Of a DNA stretch of 64,000 bases, positions 32,314-44,637 are shown in pieces (positions within the stretch are counted from its first letter, which is position 1; the number at the start of each line of letters is the position of its first letter). Below the pieces are notes generated by a model that was not told the DNA's origin, searched no databases, and saw only the letters and a list, made by a program, of their open reading frames with translations. The DNA is from Sipunculus nudus (taxonomy: Eukaryota > Annelida > Sipuncula > Golfingiida > Sipunculidae), in NCBI GenBank assembly GCA_026874595.1, contig CM049318.1, positions 28,918,956-28,982,955 of the forward strand. The letters run 5' to 3'. Both the position numbers and the translations under genes were made by a program.

Positions 32314-35300
32314 TTCTATCCCCAAAAACAGAGTTTTGTGGATACTATGTTTTTAACCAGGTTCCGTTGACGCCACTGCCACATTCGTTTCTGGAGAACT
32401 CCTCTGAGACCACCGGACTGATTTTTAGCTCAGCTGACTATAAGTCATCCGAGCTATAGTCATTGTCCGTTGTCCGTCCGTCTGTCTGTCCGTCCGTCCA
32501 TCTGTCTGTCTGTCCGTCTGGATGTCCGTCCGTAAGACTGGCACGTTTCGACACCGTTGGACCTACGAATCTGAATTTCATCATACAGTTAGATGTCCCC
32601 ATAATCTCCTACCATGCCAAAAATTGGGTCAATAGGACTTCGTTTCTTTGAGATATTAAGGAAAAACCTCAATTTTTTATTAGAAATCTATTTTCACACT
32701 TCAGGACTGCCTAATATCAAAACCACTCATCTGGTTTTCTTCATATTTACCATAAATATTCCTCTATATAGTTCCTATGTACATGCCAGATATTAAGTCA
32801 GTATTATATAATTTAAAAAAGTTATGGGCCCAAACATAATGGACTTTGTAAAAAAAATCAGGAAGATATTTGGTCACTTAAGACCAAAAGTGTTTAAGGT
32901 AGGGACTTTTTTCCAGTAATACAACTTTAATTAATCAAAATTTAATTGTATACCAAAAATTAGATCAAAATTTGTTAAATTTTTTTAAATATTGGCAAAA
33001 ATATAAAATTGGTACCTTAAATTTTGCCCAACTTTGTCCATGGCACATTTTTTCCTGTAAGTACTGTGGATTTAATTTTCACACCATGTATACATAAGGA
33101 TTTAATCTGTTAAAATCTGAAATTTGGAAATAAAAGCTGCAAAATTAGGCTAGTTATTGAATTTTTTTGGAGGCTCTTGTTGTATTCCCTTACATTGTCA
33201 AGCAGTCCACTTTGATGACTGTAGGTCATTCAGTGCACATCTATATGCTCCCCAGGCTGTTGACATAATTTTAGATGTCCCCAAAATCTCCTACCATACC
33301 GAAAATTGGGTCATTAGGACTTTGTTCCTTCGAGATATTAAGGAAAAAAAAAGCCATTGTTACACTTCAAGGCTGCCTAATATCAAAACCACTGATCTGT
33401 TTTTGATCGTATTTAGTATTCATATTCTTTTATACATTTTCTATGAACATACCAAAAATTAGGTCATTATTGGGTATTATTTTGAAGTTATCGGCCAAAA
33501 CATAATGCAATTTTTAAAAAAATCAGGAAATATATTTACTCACCTAACATGAGAATTGCTGAACCTAGAGACTTTTTTTCAGGAATATAACTTTATTTAA
33601 TCAAGATTCAATTGTTTACCCAAAATTAGATCTAAATTTTGCAAAGTTATTAGCATAAATAAAAAATCAATACCTTAAATTTTGTCCAACTTTGGCACTG
33701 TTGATTTAATTTTCCCAGCATATATGCATAAGGATTTAATCTTTTAAAATCTGAACTTTCAAAAGAAATTGATTGGAATGAATAGCTTTTATTCATGCTT
33801 TCATACACCATGTCAAGTGTTGTTTACATCTAGCCTTCACTTGCATTATGTAACCCACCCCAGGCAGCTTACCTTGGCCCAGCTTGGCCACTACTAGCAG
33901 GCTTCCCCTCTGCCCTGCACTCATCCCCCCCCCCAGCTGGTGCATAAACTAGATGAATGTTATAATTTTTCTGTATTTTATTTTATTCTTGGACATGCTA
34001 CTTTTTAGATTTTGTATTGAACCACCAGGGTTACAATGATTAAAGTGTACATTTAATTGTGTCCACAAAGTGGTGTATTGCTGTGAAAGTGTGGATGTTC
34101 ATGAGATAAGTAATTCCTTACTTCAGAAGAGTAAAAACTTCACCAGGTGTGAAATTGACTATTAATTCCAGTAATTAATTAAATCTGGGATAGTAATTAG
34201 CACAATGATATTGTTTGTCCCTCATTAAACCAACAGTGTGTATACTTTATTTGAAAAGATGTTTTATTTTATCAAATTCTCTTTTATTTTATTTTGGTGA
34301 ATAAAATTAAGCATGTCCTGAAAACTCCAATGTGCAAAACTTTTTAATAGTGATTCAAGGAATATTCTTGTAGATGCCATGTTGTGGCATTATTTTCTTT
34401 TAAAATCAGTTTAAACATTTATGATTTAAAAATAATAAAATATATGTGTATGCATAATATGACCCAATGTTTTTTACTCTGTATATATAATGATTGCAAC
34501 TTTTGCAACAATTCTAATATTTTAACTTATATTTTCAGGATTTTTAATTAAAAATTTATAAACCTGTAAATAAAAAAATGATTCAGATAAAAACTTCTTA
34601 ATGGAAAAAGTGGATCTGCTTAAAAAATAGGATTATATATAAACTTAAATGCATTATTCTCTTGAAAGTGAAATGAAGGTATTAGTCCATTCTGTCCACT
34701 TGCCTGTCCATCTGTAAATTTTTGTATGCAACACAGTATATCAAAACTTTTACTGTTTTTCTTCATGACAGTCTTGTCAGAGTATTAGTTTGCTATCATA
34801 TATTTAGAACTTCACTATAACCAAGTAGGAGGGCCCCTTTCCTCTTAGCTTTTCATATTCTTATATAAATGAAAAACATAACAATAGAATATTTCTACAT
34901 CCACCTTCGTGCTGCCCTCACTTTTCCCTTCTCCGAACTCCATCCCAAAGTCAGCCTCAGTAAGCAAGAACAAGATGAATCAGATATATTCATACTTTAA
35001 TATTTTGTATAACTATTTGTCCATAGGTACCTATGTACATGCCAGAAATTATGTCAATATTGTGTAATATGTAGACATAGTGGGCATCACAATAATGTAC
35101 CTTGTCAAGACTAAAGAGATATTGTGTCATACAGTCACATATTCATAAATCACTTCATCAGCATAGTTAATCATAACATCATATCTGTCAAATTGAACGC
35201 TTGCAGACTACCATACAATTTAGGTCCTTCAACAAATAGCCTTATCATCATTCTACTACTGCTTATTACTGCTGTCATTGCATTCATATTTGCTCAAATA

Positions 35301-36175
35301 TATCACAATTTTCAACCCCTCCTAAATAAATAAAAAATAAACCACTTTATTTGACTCTATTAATCCATCAGTCAGGTAATTTCATTTATCATTTACTCAC
35401 ATATTACATTACATTCCTTTATAATAGCCCAACATGTACATGATATTCATAAGCTTTATCGACTCGATAGTATCACAGTGGAGAAACATTTATAGTCCAA
35501 TCACGATCAGCTGAGCGCCGTGACCCATGGGTCCCTTGTTCTGAAACTTGACCCCATTATTGAGACACGTGAACTGGCACCTATCTATTTGATTTGACCT
35601 CTGACCTTTCCTCTGCCTCTGGCATCCATCTGTGCATGTTTTCATACATAAACTCACATGTCTCGGGACTTGTTTGACCAAGCAGGCTGAAATTTTGCAT
35701 GAGTGAAGCTCTTAGATAGCTTTAAATCATGCACAAAGCTGGTGATGCCACCTACACAGATTTTTGCACAGCCTCAATCTGTTTGTCTGCCTTTGGATAA
35801 AATTATTCATATCACTAGAGTGAATCTGCCTGAAATCTTGCATGTGTATACATCGTGGATAGGTGTCTTGTTCACATGGCAGGTGGCACCATCTACATTC
35901 ATGTTTATGCTGCATACATCCATGCTAATATCACAGGATTGATTTGACATATCAGCCTGAAATTTTGCATGTATATAGATCTTGCATAGCTCTTTATCAT
36001 AGCTCAAAACTGGTGGCGCCACATGCAACTAATTTTGTTGTTCATCTGTTTATATGCTTAGGGTAAAAATCACTCATATCTCTGCAGTGGTTTGACTTAT
36101 CTGCCTGAAATTTTGCTTGTATATACATCTTGAATAGATTCTCATTCAGTTTGCAGCTGGCGCCAACTAAGAAAG
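32314..36175 (+). mobile_element. Family A element split by a G element
   Basis: The left part, 32314-32424, carries the family A start and the TTTCTGGAGAACTCCTCTGAG phrase. The right part resumes at 35539 with CTGAAACTTGACCCCATTATT, the TGACCTCTGACCT motif (35595-35607) and palindrome units up to about 36170. No TATTCTAG terminus follows, so the 3' end is lost. Removing 32425-35538 restores GATTTTTCTGAAACTT, as in the uninterrupted copy at 6365. Confidence 0.7.
32425..35538 (+). mobile_element. Family G element, 3.1 kb, inserted in A
   Basis: It starts TTAGCTCAGCTGAC, has GTCC/GTCT repeats (about 32465-32535), and ends GTGACCCATGGGTCCCTTG. It is closely similar to 21726-24304, with an extra segment at about 33834-34465 absent from that copy. 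Insertion is in a run of T without target duplication, judged from the empty site at 6365. Confidence 0.8.
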
Positions 36176-37040
36176 TGTATAAATAGTTCTCCCAATAAAG
36201 ATTATTGTATGTAATAGTACTGTTTTTGTTTCTCAATAAATGTATATTAATATTAATATAAGTGTTAAAACAAAAATTACCAGCAAAGCTGAGACCAACC
36301 ATAAGGAATTTTTAAGGACGCCCACCATATTCATAGGTGTATTTGACTGACCAGCGCTCAAGGAATTCAAAGACGTGCATTTCACATAGCGGGCTCGGCA
36401 AACCTACCACACGTTACCTTCATTCTGTGAACTTTCAACCTTAACCAAAAGATAATTATATGAATGTAATTTACAGTTTATTTACTGCATTGATAATGAA
36501 ACATATAATGAATTTCATATGTGTACATGTCTTCACAATTTACTCACATACAAAGCAGACATTTTAATTAAGATGCTGGGAATACAAAGAGCCTGCTGAC
36601 CACAAGGTCGCGGTACCACATGTTCTGGCAAACACTCGCTAGTGATCTGAGTTCATCATGACACAGATATTGCAATGTTATTGGACAAAAGGACACAAAA
36701 CCTGCAAGAATGAGTACTTCACAGATAGTGGATTATAGGATTAACTCATTAAAACTGTCAACAAAAAGTCAGGACATAAATTTTTGAGTGATAAGAATAC
36801 AGAGTTTGATCAAAGAATGATAGATGTCTTGTCCACGTGTTGCCGTGACAATCCAACTCAGTAGGCTTTTGGATAATTGGGCTGGTAAGCCTACTCGAGT
36901 CGTGATACTAGTGATATTGAGGAATGTATTGCAGCAAATTAGGTTGCATTCTTCTTGTGGCAAACAGCTAATAATCTCAATATTATGCTAAGAATGATGA
37001 ATCTACACAATAGTATACATGTCAGCTCCCAACCCAAACT
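36176..37040. other. Intron 7, unassigned sequence
   Basis: No repeat family recognised. A perfect 9-bp inverted repeat AGTAGGCTT / AAGCCTACT lies at about 36860-36896. No supported gene. Confidence 0.4.
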
Positions 37041-37042
37041 GA

Positions 37043-37690
37043 AAAAATACAGGTGGCGCCACCAGTCTGCAGAAACTGATGAAACATTCCATAATCAATA
37101 TCCATGCAAAGAATCATGGTGATCAATGAATTAGTTGCATGTTCAGATACTTGAGCTTTTGTATCAAATTTTTCATCGTTCTATTTTCTATTATGCTAGG
37201 GGTGCTTATAAGCCCCATAGTTTAGAGAATTTGGGTAACAGAGACCTAATTTCAGGTTTCCAAGGAAATTTTCCATTGACCTCCCTGCCCTGATAACAGA
37301 CAGCGGTATCTTTGAAGGTCTCAAAAATAGTGAGAAAATGTATAAAAATTGGGAAAAATCCAGGTGACGCCACCAGTCTGCAAGAACTGATGAAACATTC
37401 CATGATGATAATGCATGCAAAGAATCATGGCAATCAATGCAAAATTTGTTGAGATACTAGAGCTTTTGTATCAGATTTTAAGCTATTCTTTGGGGTCTAC
37501 TGAGCCCCATAGCTCGCAGAATATGGGTAACAGAGACCTTATACCAGGTTTCCATAGAGACTTTTCATAGGCCTCCATGCATGTCAAGAGAAAAGATTCT
37601 AGGTCCAGTCCTTAGGATTTGTGCCCTGTTAACAAATGACCGTTTCTTAGGAGGTCTCAAAAATAGAGAAAAAAATTCTTAACAATCGAA
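37043..37690 (-). repeat. Inverted copies of the G core (CACAAATC unit)
   Basis: Reverse-complement copies of the approximately 336-bp unit found at 8005-8680. CAGGTGGCGCCACCAGTCTGCAG-type starts lie at 37051 and about 37362, and GATTTGTGCCCTGTTAACA near 37618. The last unit runs straight into family A sequence at about 37691. Confidence 0.65.
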
Positions 37691-37895
37691 AGATTGTGTT
37701 CACAATTAATGGGTCACATATGAACTAGTGCCAAAATATTTTGCGTTGACCTCTGACCTTTCCTCTCCATTACGCCCATCTGTGCGTCTGTTTTGATACA
37801 TTAACCCACATATCTTTTGACTCATTTGACCAATCAGAAAAAAAATATGGCCGTTAGATAGCTTTATAACATACTTATAAAATGGTGGCGCCACC
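37691..37895 (+). mobile_element. Family A fragment
   Basis: It carries the TGACCTCTGACCT motif (37747-37759) and a GGTGGCGCCACC palindrome, then is cut at 37896 by another element. It may continue at about 38798-39360. Confidence 0.6.
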
Positions 37896-38797
37896 TAGTG
37901 GTGGGAGTCGGTTCCTTTTTCATAATGGATCATCGGTTTTAGCAAACCGACTGATGATCGATAATTAATCGGTTCAGACAAATATATGCAATTATCAAAT
38001 AAATATGCAATTATCTGTGAAACTGTACCTGCGTTTCTCCGGCAGGTATTCTCCTCTCGCACACGAGCATAAGGATCCTTCCACATATATAGACACAATC
38101 AGACTAATTTTAAGGATCACATTAAACGATCGGCAACGTCAGGTAATATCTTTCATCATCGAAATTAATTAAGAGCATCTAAGAATGTTAGGCCTATAGA
38201 GGGGCTGTTTTTCTAGCACATGAAAGCAGATTTTAAGGGCCCAGGTGCGCTTGGGGCAGATCATACCAAAAAAAAATTGCAGACTAGTCCAAAAAAAATC
38301 CAGCTGAAATCCAAATACTCGACCGGCCAGGTTAGCCCCAACAAAGAATTTTTTAAGGAGGGCCTCAACACCTGGCATCGGTTGAATAAATTATTTCTGA
38401 GAGAATCTCACAAAATTGGCTTAGACCTGGAGAATTTATGGAGTATTTTAATGCCTTCCCGCCCATATTTTGCAATGTACATCTCGTTAGAAAACTCTCC
38501 GCCAATTCTGCAGCTCCCTGCGAGTTCACAGATAATAAGTTTAATAAGTCCTCCGTTCTCGCATCTACTGTGTCATACTCAGTTACATAATGAAGTTATT
38601 TGGAAACACAGGCTCATTATATGAAGCGCGGGATGTGGTAAAAAATGGAAGAATCATTTTTGTCTATAACTAAAAGGCATTTTGGAAATAAAACAGTCAT
38701 TATTATGATGTAATCGATAATTGCCTTAGGTAATTGAGCGCTTGAAAGAGGCAGCAAACTGACTGACTTTCCATAAAACTTGATGATCGGCCCACTA
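37896..38797. mobile_element. Possible hAT-like inverted-repeat element
   Basis: It begins TAGTGGTGGGAGTCGGTTCC and ends GATGATCGGCCCACTA, which are imperfect inverted repeats with the look of hAT-type ends. It interrupts family A sequence, which continues on both sides. No clean 8-bp duplication is seen; the right flank appears to have lost about 15 bp relative to the family. A 134-codon frame at 38220-38624 inside it has no recognised domain. Confidence 0.4.
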
Positions 38798-39360
38798 TTA
38801 GCGCACAGCGCAGCGTCCATCTGTTCATCTGCCTTGGGATAAAATCACTCATATCTCTGCAGTGAATGGACTTATCCACCTGAAATTTTGCATGTGTGTT
38901 CATCCTGGATAGTTTTCTTTATATTTTGACCTGTAGGTGGCCCCACCTACATTCACGTTCAGGCTGCAGACATCCAGGCTTATATCTCAGGACTGGTTTG
39001 ACGTATCCTCCTGAAATTTTACATGTGTAGATCTCACATAGCTCTTTATCATACACAAAACTGGTGGTGCCACCTACAAGAGTCCGTCTGTTTGTCTGCC
39101 ATGGGATAAAATCACTCATATCTTGGAAGTGGTTTGACTTATCTGCCTATTATTTTGCATGTATGTTCATCTTGGATAGCTTTTTAAATTTTGTGGCAGG
39201 TGGTACCACCTACATTCACATTCATGCTGCAGACATCCATGCTAATATGCAACACACCTCATTCAATTTCCCCTTGCCACTCAATCCATGCCTCACCTCA
39301 CCCGTCCCACTCTGGTTTTGGCGGATTCACGTAGTCGCTTGTCCACTACCAGTATTCTAG
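38798..39360 (+). mobile_element. Family A element, 3' part
   Basis: The palindrome units (near 38936, 39063 and 39197) are followed by the family end GTAGTCGCTTGTCCACTACC then AGTATTCTAG (ends 39360). It is probably the right half of the copy starting at 37691. Confidence 0.6.
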
Positions 39361-39545
39361 TTTGCACAGTGTATGTCCCTGCTTATTTCTCAGGAGGGGT
39401 ATCAGCCTGAAATTATAGGCATTGCATGATACCTTCATCGTATACAAGACATGTAGACCTACTTGAAAAGTAATGGCCCAGCATTATAGCATTATACCTG
39501 GTGTATAAACCCTTGCATAGGTTCCCATTAGGCCTGTAGGCCTTT
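39361..39545 (+). mobile_element. Family D 3' terminal fragment
   Basis: It carries TGGCCCAGCATTATAGCATT and ends ATTAGGCCTGTAGGCCTTT, the D terminus with a changed last base. It follows the family A terminus directly, suggesting A was inserted in this D copy. Confidence 0.55.
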
Positions 39546-39815
39546 TTATCATTATTTTTGAGACCTTCAAATATGTGGTCATCTGTTAACAGGGCACAAA
39601 TAGTAACCATAAGAACTGGAATCTTCTTACTTGACAGCCAGGGAGGTCCATGAAAAATCTCCTTAATTAGGTCTCTGTTACCCATATTTTCTGAGCTATG
39701 GGGCTCAGAGCTACAAAAGGTCCAGTATCCGGATAACCACTAATGCTTTGATCACCATGATTATTTGCATGCATATTGATCAAGGGGTGTTTTGTCAGTT
39801 CCTGCAGACTGGTGC
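39546..39815 (+). repeat. G core unit (CACAAATC)
   Basis: One copy of the approximately 336-bp unit, with GGGCACAAATAGTAACCAT, the GAGCTATGGGGCTC phrase and CAGTTCCTGCAGACTGGTG, cut before the palindrome. Confidence 0.6.
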
Positions 39816-41559
39816 CCATACAAAAATATATATGGAGTTACCCACTGGAGCTGCCAATGTGCTACACATGTGTAGCTCAGTGGGCTGCACATGGGCTGCA
39901 CATGGGAAATTTGCCATGCAAATGAGGGAGCTGCCCACTGGCAGAAATCGTTGTTTTCATTTGTTATATTTTTGTATATGTTAAGAGGTGCAGACCAGAC
40001 CACTTTGACCAGTCTGGTCCACAATTTTGGGCTGGACTGGCATCACTAAATACCCACCGCCTATCCTTTGATCAGACTAGTTCGGACCTTCCCTCAACAT
40101 CCCTTTTGAACTCATTAATAGGCTTGTACTTTGGCTCAATATGTTATATATGTTATGTTTCAACCTGCAGAACTTGAACAATGGGCTTGTGTTTTGTAAG
40201 GAGCTTCTAATAAAGACTCTTCCACCACAATTATTTAACTAGAATCAATGGCACAAATTATTTTCCAGCAAGATATCTAATCTATTTTAAACAGACTTTC
40301 TCAGCTTATATATGAAGGGAAAGGGGTGGGGGGGGGGGGGGGGGGGGGGAGTCAGCCAATTTATTTTGTTTAATTTTTGCAGCTGAGTTTCCTAAGGCCT
40401 AATAAAATGCCCTAAATGTGAAAAATCTGAAGTGATTGGAAAGATTGGTAAAATGAAAATGACAGGACAATATCCCGCAGTTTATTCAAGGCCTTTTATA
40501 TTTTCATGCATATTTATTCTCGGACTATTGTACAAATATATTCTTCTTTACAGAGGCCAAACTCTTTAATTACACTGATTGATAATGTATTATAAAGCAT
40601 TATCAACAATGGGTGCATGATATTTTGATTTTATAGTATGCATTCTTATTCTTTCAGGTAATTCATTGAAATAAATAGGGCCTTCAAATAGGTGCTATTT
40701 CCGTAGATTCTGGTATCAGTATTACAGTGATAAGACTGAAAAGAAGGTTCTAATTTTAATTACCACAAACAGTGTCGACCACCTTTGTGGCATAAATGCT
40801 CGCTGATCGACTGGTTTGGACAAATTCACTAAAAATATATTGTTCTTTAGTTTAAATGTAGAAAATTTTCATTATTTGCATTATATGTAAATGATTATGC
40901 TCATATTAACACCAATTTCAAGCTAGCATCATGATAATTAAATGAAAAACATAACAGGAATCTTCTTGTCACTAGAGGTCATTAAATACATTTGTTTCAC
41001 AGATGTACATTTATTCTCATCCCCCCACAATGTGTAATGTAATAATTGTAATTGTATGAACTGTATATCCATAAATGTAAAGCTGTTTCCACTCCAATAC
41101 AAATGTCTCTTGAAATCTAGGTGCCATATTGTGGTAATGTAGCATTTTTAAAGAAATTGTCTTTTTAAATGATTTTAACATATCAAAATGTAATTAAACC
41201 CATTAGTATGCATGATTTGATAATATATACAATTCTGAATTATTAGTTCTAAATCAAGTTTAATTTTCAGATAGTAATTGTTTTGCAATTTTTAAAATAT
41301 AATTTGTGGTAAAAAATAGATACCTTTATTTGCATAATGTTATGTTACCTTACAAAATTAGGGATATATGCTGATGCATTTTAGTATCCTGAATCAAGTT
41401 ACATATTCAGATATATTGGTATACTGCAAATAAATATAATTTATGAACTTGAAAAAGAACTAAAGAATTATGTAAAATTTAAATGAGTATTTACTGCAAA
41501 CATTTTCCTGTCTCAGCAATATGTATATATATAGTGCTTGGTTATGTTTGTCCATTTCT
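39816..41559. other. Intron 7, mostly unassigned AT-rich sequence
   Basis: Contains a 22-G run at 40328-40349 and a GGGCTGCACATGGGCTGCACATGG duplication near 39888. Nothing else is recognised on either strand. Confidence 0.4.
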
Positions 41560-42150
41560 CTGTTTTTAAAATTTGGTAATTATGAATAAACTTTTTTCCT
41601 GTGAGTATTGTTGAATTAAAATTCATTTCCTGTATGTATATGCATCCCCCCCAAACCAACCAGTCCACTTTGTACAGGGGATATTATTTTTATTACAACT
41701 GTATACAATAATAATTAAATAAATAAAAAAAAGTTAGCAACTAAGTGAAACATTATTTAACAGCCTCAGTAGAATGGGAGATACATTGATCTGCTTTGTT
41801 TTTCTACCTGTCTGTCTATATTCAGTAATTATGTCTATTTCCTGTCAGCACTGTTGAACTTAAATTCATATCCCGAATGTTAATGCAATTGTAAGTGCAC
41901 ATGTGCTGCAACACTGTGTTGATGTTGTAACTCCCAGCATTTGCCCCCCCCCCCCTGCTTACTTCCCATATTAGCACTGTTGAAATGAATTTTACATCCT
42001 TAATGTGTATGCAGATGTGTGTAAATGCAACTTGATTTTGTACCCTTAATGTGTATAATTATTATTGCAGTTTTAAGTGTGTTGTAAATGAATTGACATT
42101 GTAACTCCGACCATTCACCACCCCCAACCCCCCCCCCATCAAGTCCTTGC
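41560..42150. repeat. Degenerate tandem units with C runs
   Basis: Three or four diverged units share 'AGYAYTGTTGAAWTRAATTTTC' type sequence and end in C runs (41645, 41945, 42130). They resemble the inside of family G copies (25850-25890), so this is probably an old G remnant. Confidence 0.4.
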
Positions 42151-42572
42151 ATCTGTTGACTTTGGACATATTATATTGCAACTGTATCCTTTTTTTTAAT
42201 AAAATTGAGAAGAAAAATGATATAATAAAAAAATTGGACATTATTGAAAATTTAAGACATATGTGTGTTCAATTAACACTTCTGCAAACTGCTAAATGTC
42301 AACAGCTAACCAGTGAGCCAACCAATGATAATGGTAAATAAGTATATAGATCTTATGTTTGCAGACTGCTAACATATACCTATCATCCACATATAGGTAT
42401 ATCAACATATACCAACATCAGAAACACATGCATGGTCAGATTACAAAATATCTTTTGGAAAATTTCTTACTCATCAATACAAATAAGTCATATCAACCAT
42501 CCCTGGTCTTTGATTAGGTCTCTTAGATCCTCTCAGATTTCATCAGCATGCATTTGTAATTACTTTATATTT

Positions 42573-43724
42573 TTAGCCAACCTGTGAGCTTATGCGATGG
42601 TGTGGCATCGTCCGTCGTGTGTCATGTGTCCTACGTCGTGCGTCGTCTGTACGTTAACCATAGCTATCTCAAAAAACGGCAGGAGCTAGCATCACCAAAT
42701 TTTTCTAAATAATCAGTCATCCAAAAAACTATATCGGATTTTTTTTATTTTTTGTGTGACTGCATTTTCTTAGATTTTATAGGGAAAAAGCTAAAAAAGC
42801 TTTAAAAATCTTCTTCTCCGAAACTGTCCAGCCAAATTGTCCAATATTTCACAGAAATGATCCCTGGAACAATCTTTCTCAAGTTTGTTCGAATGGTTCC
42901 AGTTTGGAGATTTTTGACCGAGTTACAGGAGGTTGAACTTTGTTAACTGTGCAAAAAAGCATATTAAAATTTAAATCTCAGAAACGGCTGGAGCTATCAT
43001 CACCAAATTTTATGCCAATATTGGTCACATAGGTCATATCTGAAATTGAGGTATTGGTGGTGCCACCTGCATCGGCCTTTTTTGAAAGGGGTCATCAGTG
43101 TCTGTATCACACTGAGGGTTACAAAAAACTTCTACTCTGAAACCATATGGCCAAAATGTTTAATATCGCACAGAAATGATCCTAGGGTACTGCTTTCTAA
43201 AGTTTGTTCAAATGGTCTCTTTTCAGTGACTTTTGGGTAAGTTATGGGAAGCTGAATTTAGTCATATGCTGTAACAGCCCATTTTAGCTCAGTGGCTACA
43301 AAGATCTTCTCAAAAACCACTGGGGCAAATTCTTAAATCTCACACATTAATTATCCTTAGATGTTGATAATTAAAGTTTGTTCAAATGGTTTTGATTCAG
43401 TGATTTTCTTAGATTTTAAACAGGAAAAGTTAAAAAAGATACAAAAATCTTCTTCTCCGAAACTTTCCAGCCAAATTGTCCAACATTTCACAGAAATGAT
43501 CACTAGAACAATCTCTCACAAATTTGTTTGTATGGCTCCAGTTCGGTGATTTTTGGCCATGTTACAGGAGGTTTAACGTAGTCATCTGTGCAAAACGGCA
43601 TACTAAACCTAAAATCTCAGAAACAGTTGGAGCTGTCATCACCAAATTTTATGCCAATGTTTGTCACATGAGTCATATCTGAAATTGAGGTGTTGGTGGA
43701 CTCTTCTAGCTTATACACCGTTTT
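42573..43724 (+). mobile_element. Family D element, 5' part
   Basis: It starts TTAGCCAACCTGTGAGC and follows the D consensus with units spaced about 460-600 bp and a GGTGGTGCCACC palindrome near 43057. It is interrupted or joined at 43725 by a second D start. Confidence 0.6.
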
Positions 43725-43819
43725 TTAGCGAACCTGTGAGCTTATGCGATGGTGTGGCGTCGTCCGTCGTCTGTACGTTAACCATTACTATCTTGAAAAC
43801 GGCAAGAGTTAGTATCACC

Positions 43820-44290
43820 GTCCAGTTGTTTACGTGCTTTTGTTCACAGGTTGCTGATTTCTCAGATAGAAGAATTCTTTAATCCAGATGTAATTTACTT
43901 CCAAGTTTACTCAATCAAAGTTAACAATAACAAATGTCCAAAATATATATATTCTGATAGTTTGCCCTATTTTCCACTTAACTGATTCTGTTCTCTCTCT
44001 CTCTCTCTCTCTGTATTAACTTCTGTTCTTATTCCTCTCTCTTCTCTCTTTCCTAGTTCTCTAACTTTTCGACTCTCCTTCTCTTTAGCTCTGACCTTCA
44101 CTGTCTGGTTCAGTAACCAGTATCTCTATTTATACATTTGTCCAAAATAATAATTGCAATTAAGGAATTTCTTACAGCATTAATACAAGACATATTATGT
44201 AATACATTCAACACCTTTCTTGCCCTCCTGTGAACACCTCAGTCTAAACTGTTAATTAATTAGTTTTATCTGTGCCTGTCACTTTAAGAG
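43820..44290. other. Foreign segment in D with CT microsatellite
   Basis: D similarity breaks at TATCACCG (43819) and resumes near 44292. The segment holds a (CT)n tract at 43992-44012 and other CT-rich sequence. No inverted repeats or duplication were identified at its ends. Confidence 0.45.
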
Positions 44291-44637
44291 TAAACCCGAA
44301 TTGTTTAATATTGCACAGAAATGATCTTAGGGTACTGCTTTCTGAATTTTGGTTAAATGGTCTCAGTTCAGTGACTTTTGGCTGAGTTATGGGAAGCTGA
44401 ATTTAGCCATATGCCATGACAGCCCATTTTAGCTCAGTGGCTAAAAAGATCTTCTTCTCAAAAACCACAAGGCCAAATTCTTAAATCTCACACATTAATT
44501 ATCCTTAGATGTTGATTATTCAAGTTTGTTCAAATGGTTTTGGTTCAGTGATTTTTGGCCGAGTTATGAGAAGCTTAACTTAGCCATTTTTCTGTATAAA
44601 CCTGCAAAACATTTTTGAAGGACACAACTGAGGCTAA

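Noticed and set aside
38220-38624. 134-codon + strand frame
   Set aside because: Inside a hAT-like element but without transposase motifs; its antisense is also open.
37896-38797. Clean 8-bp target duplication for the hAT-like element
   Set aside because: The left flank GCGCCACC and right flank GCGCACAG do not match, and the right flank has lost sequence, so no duplication can be claimed.
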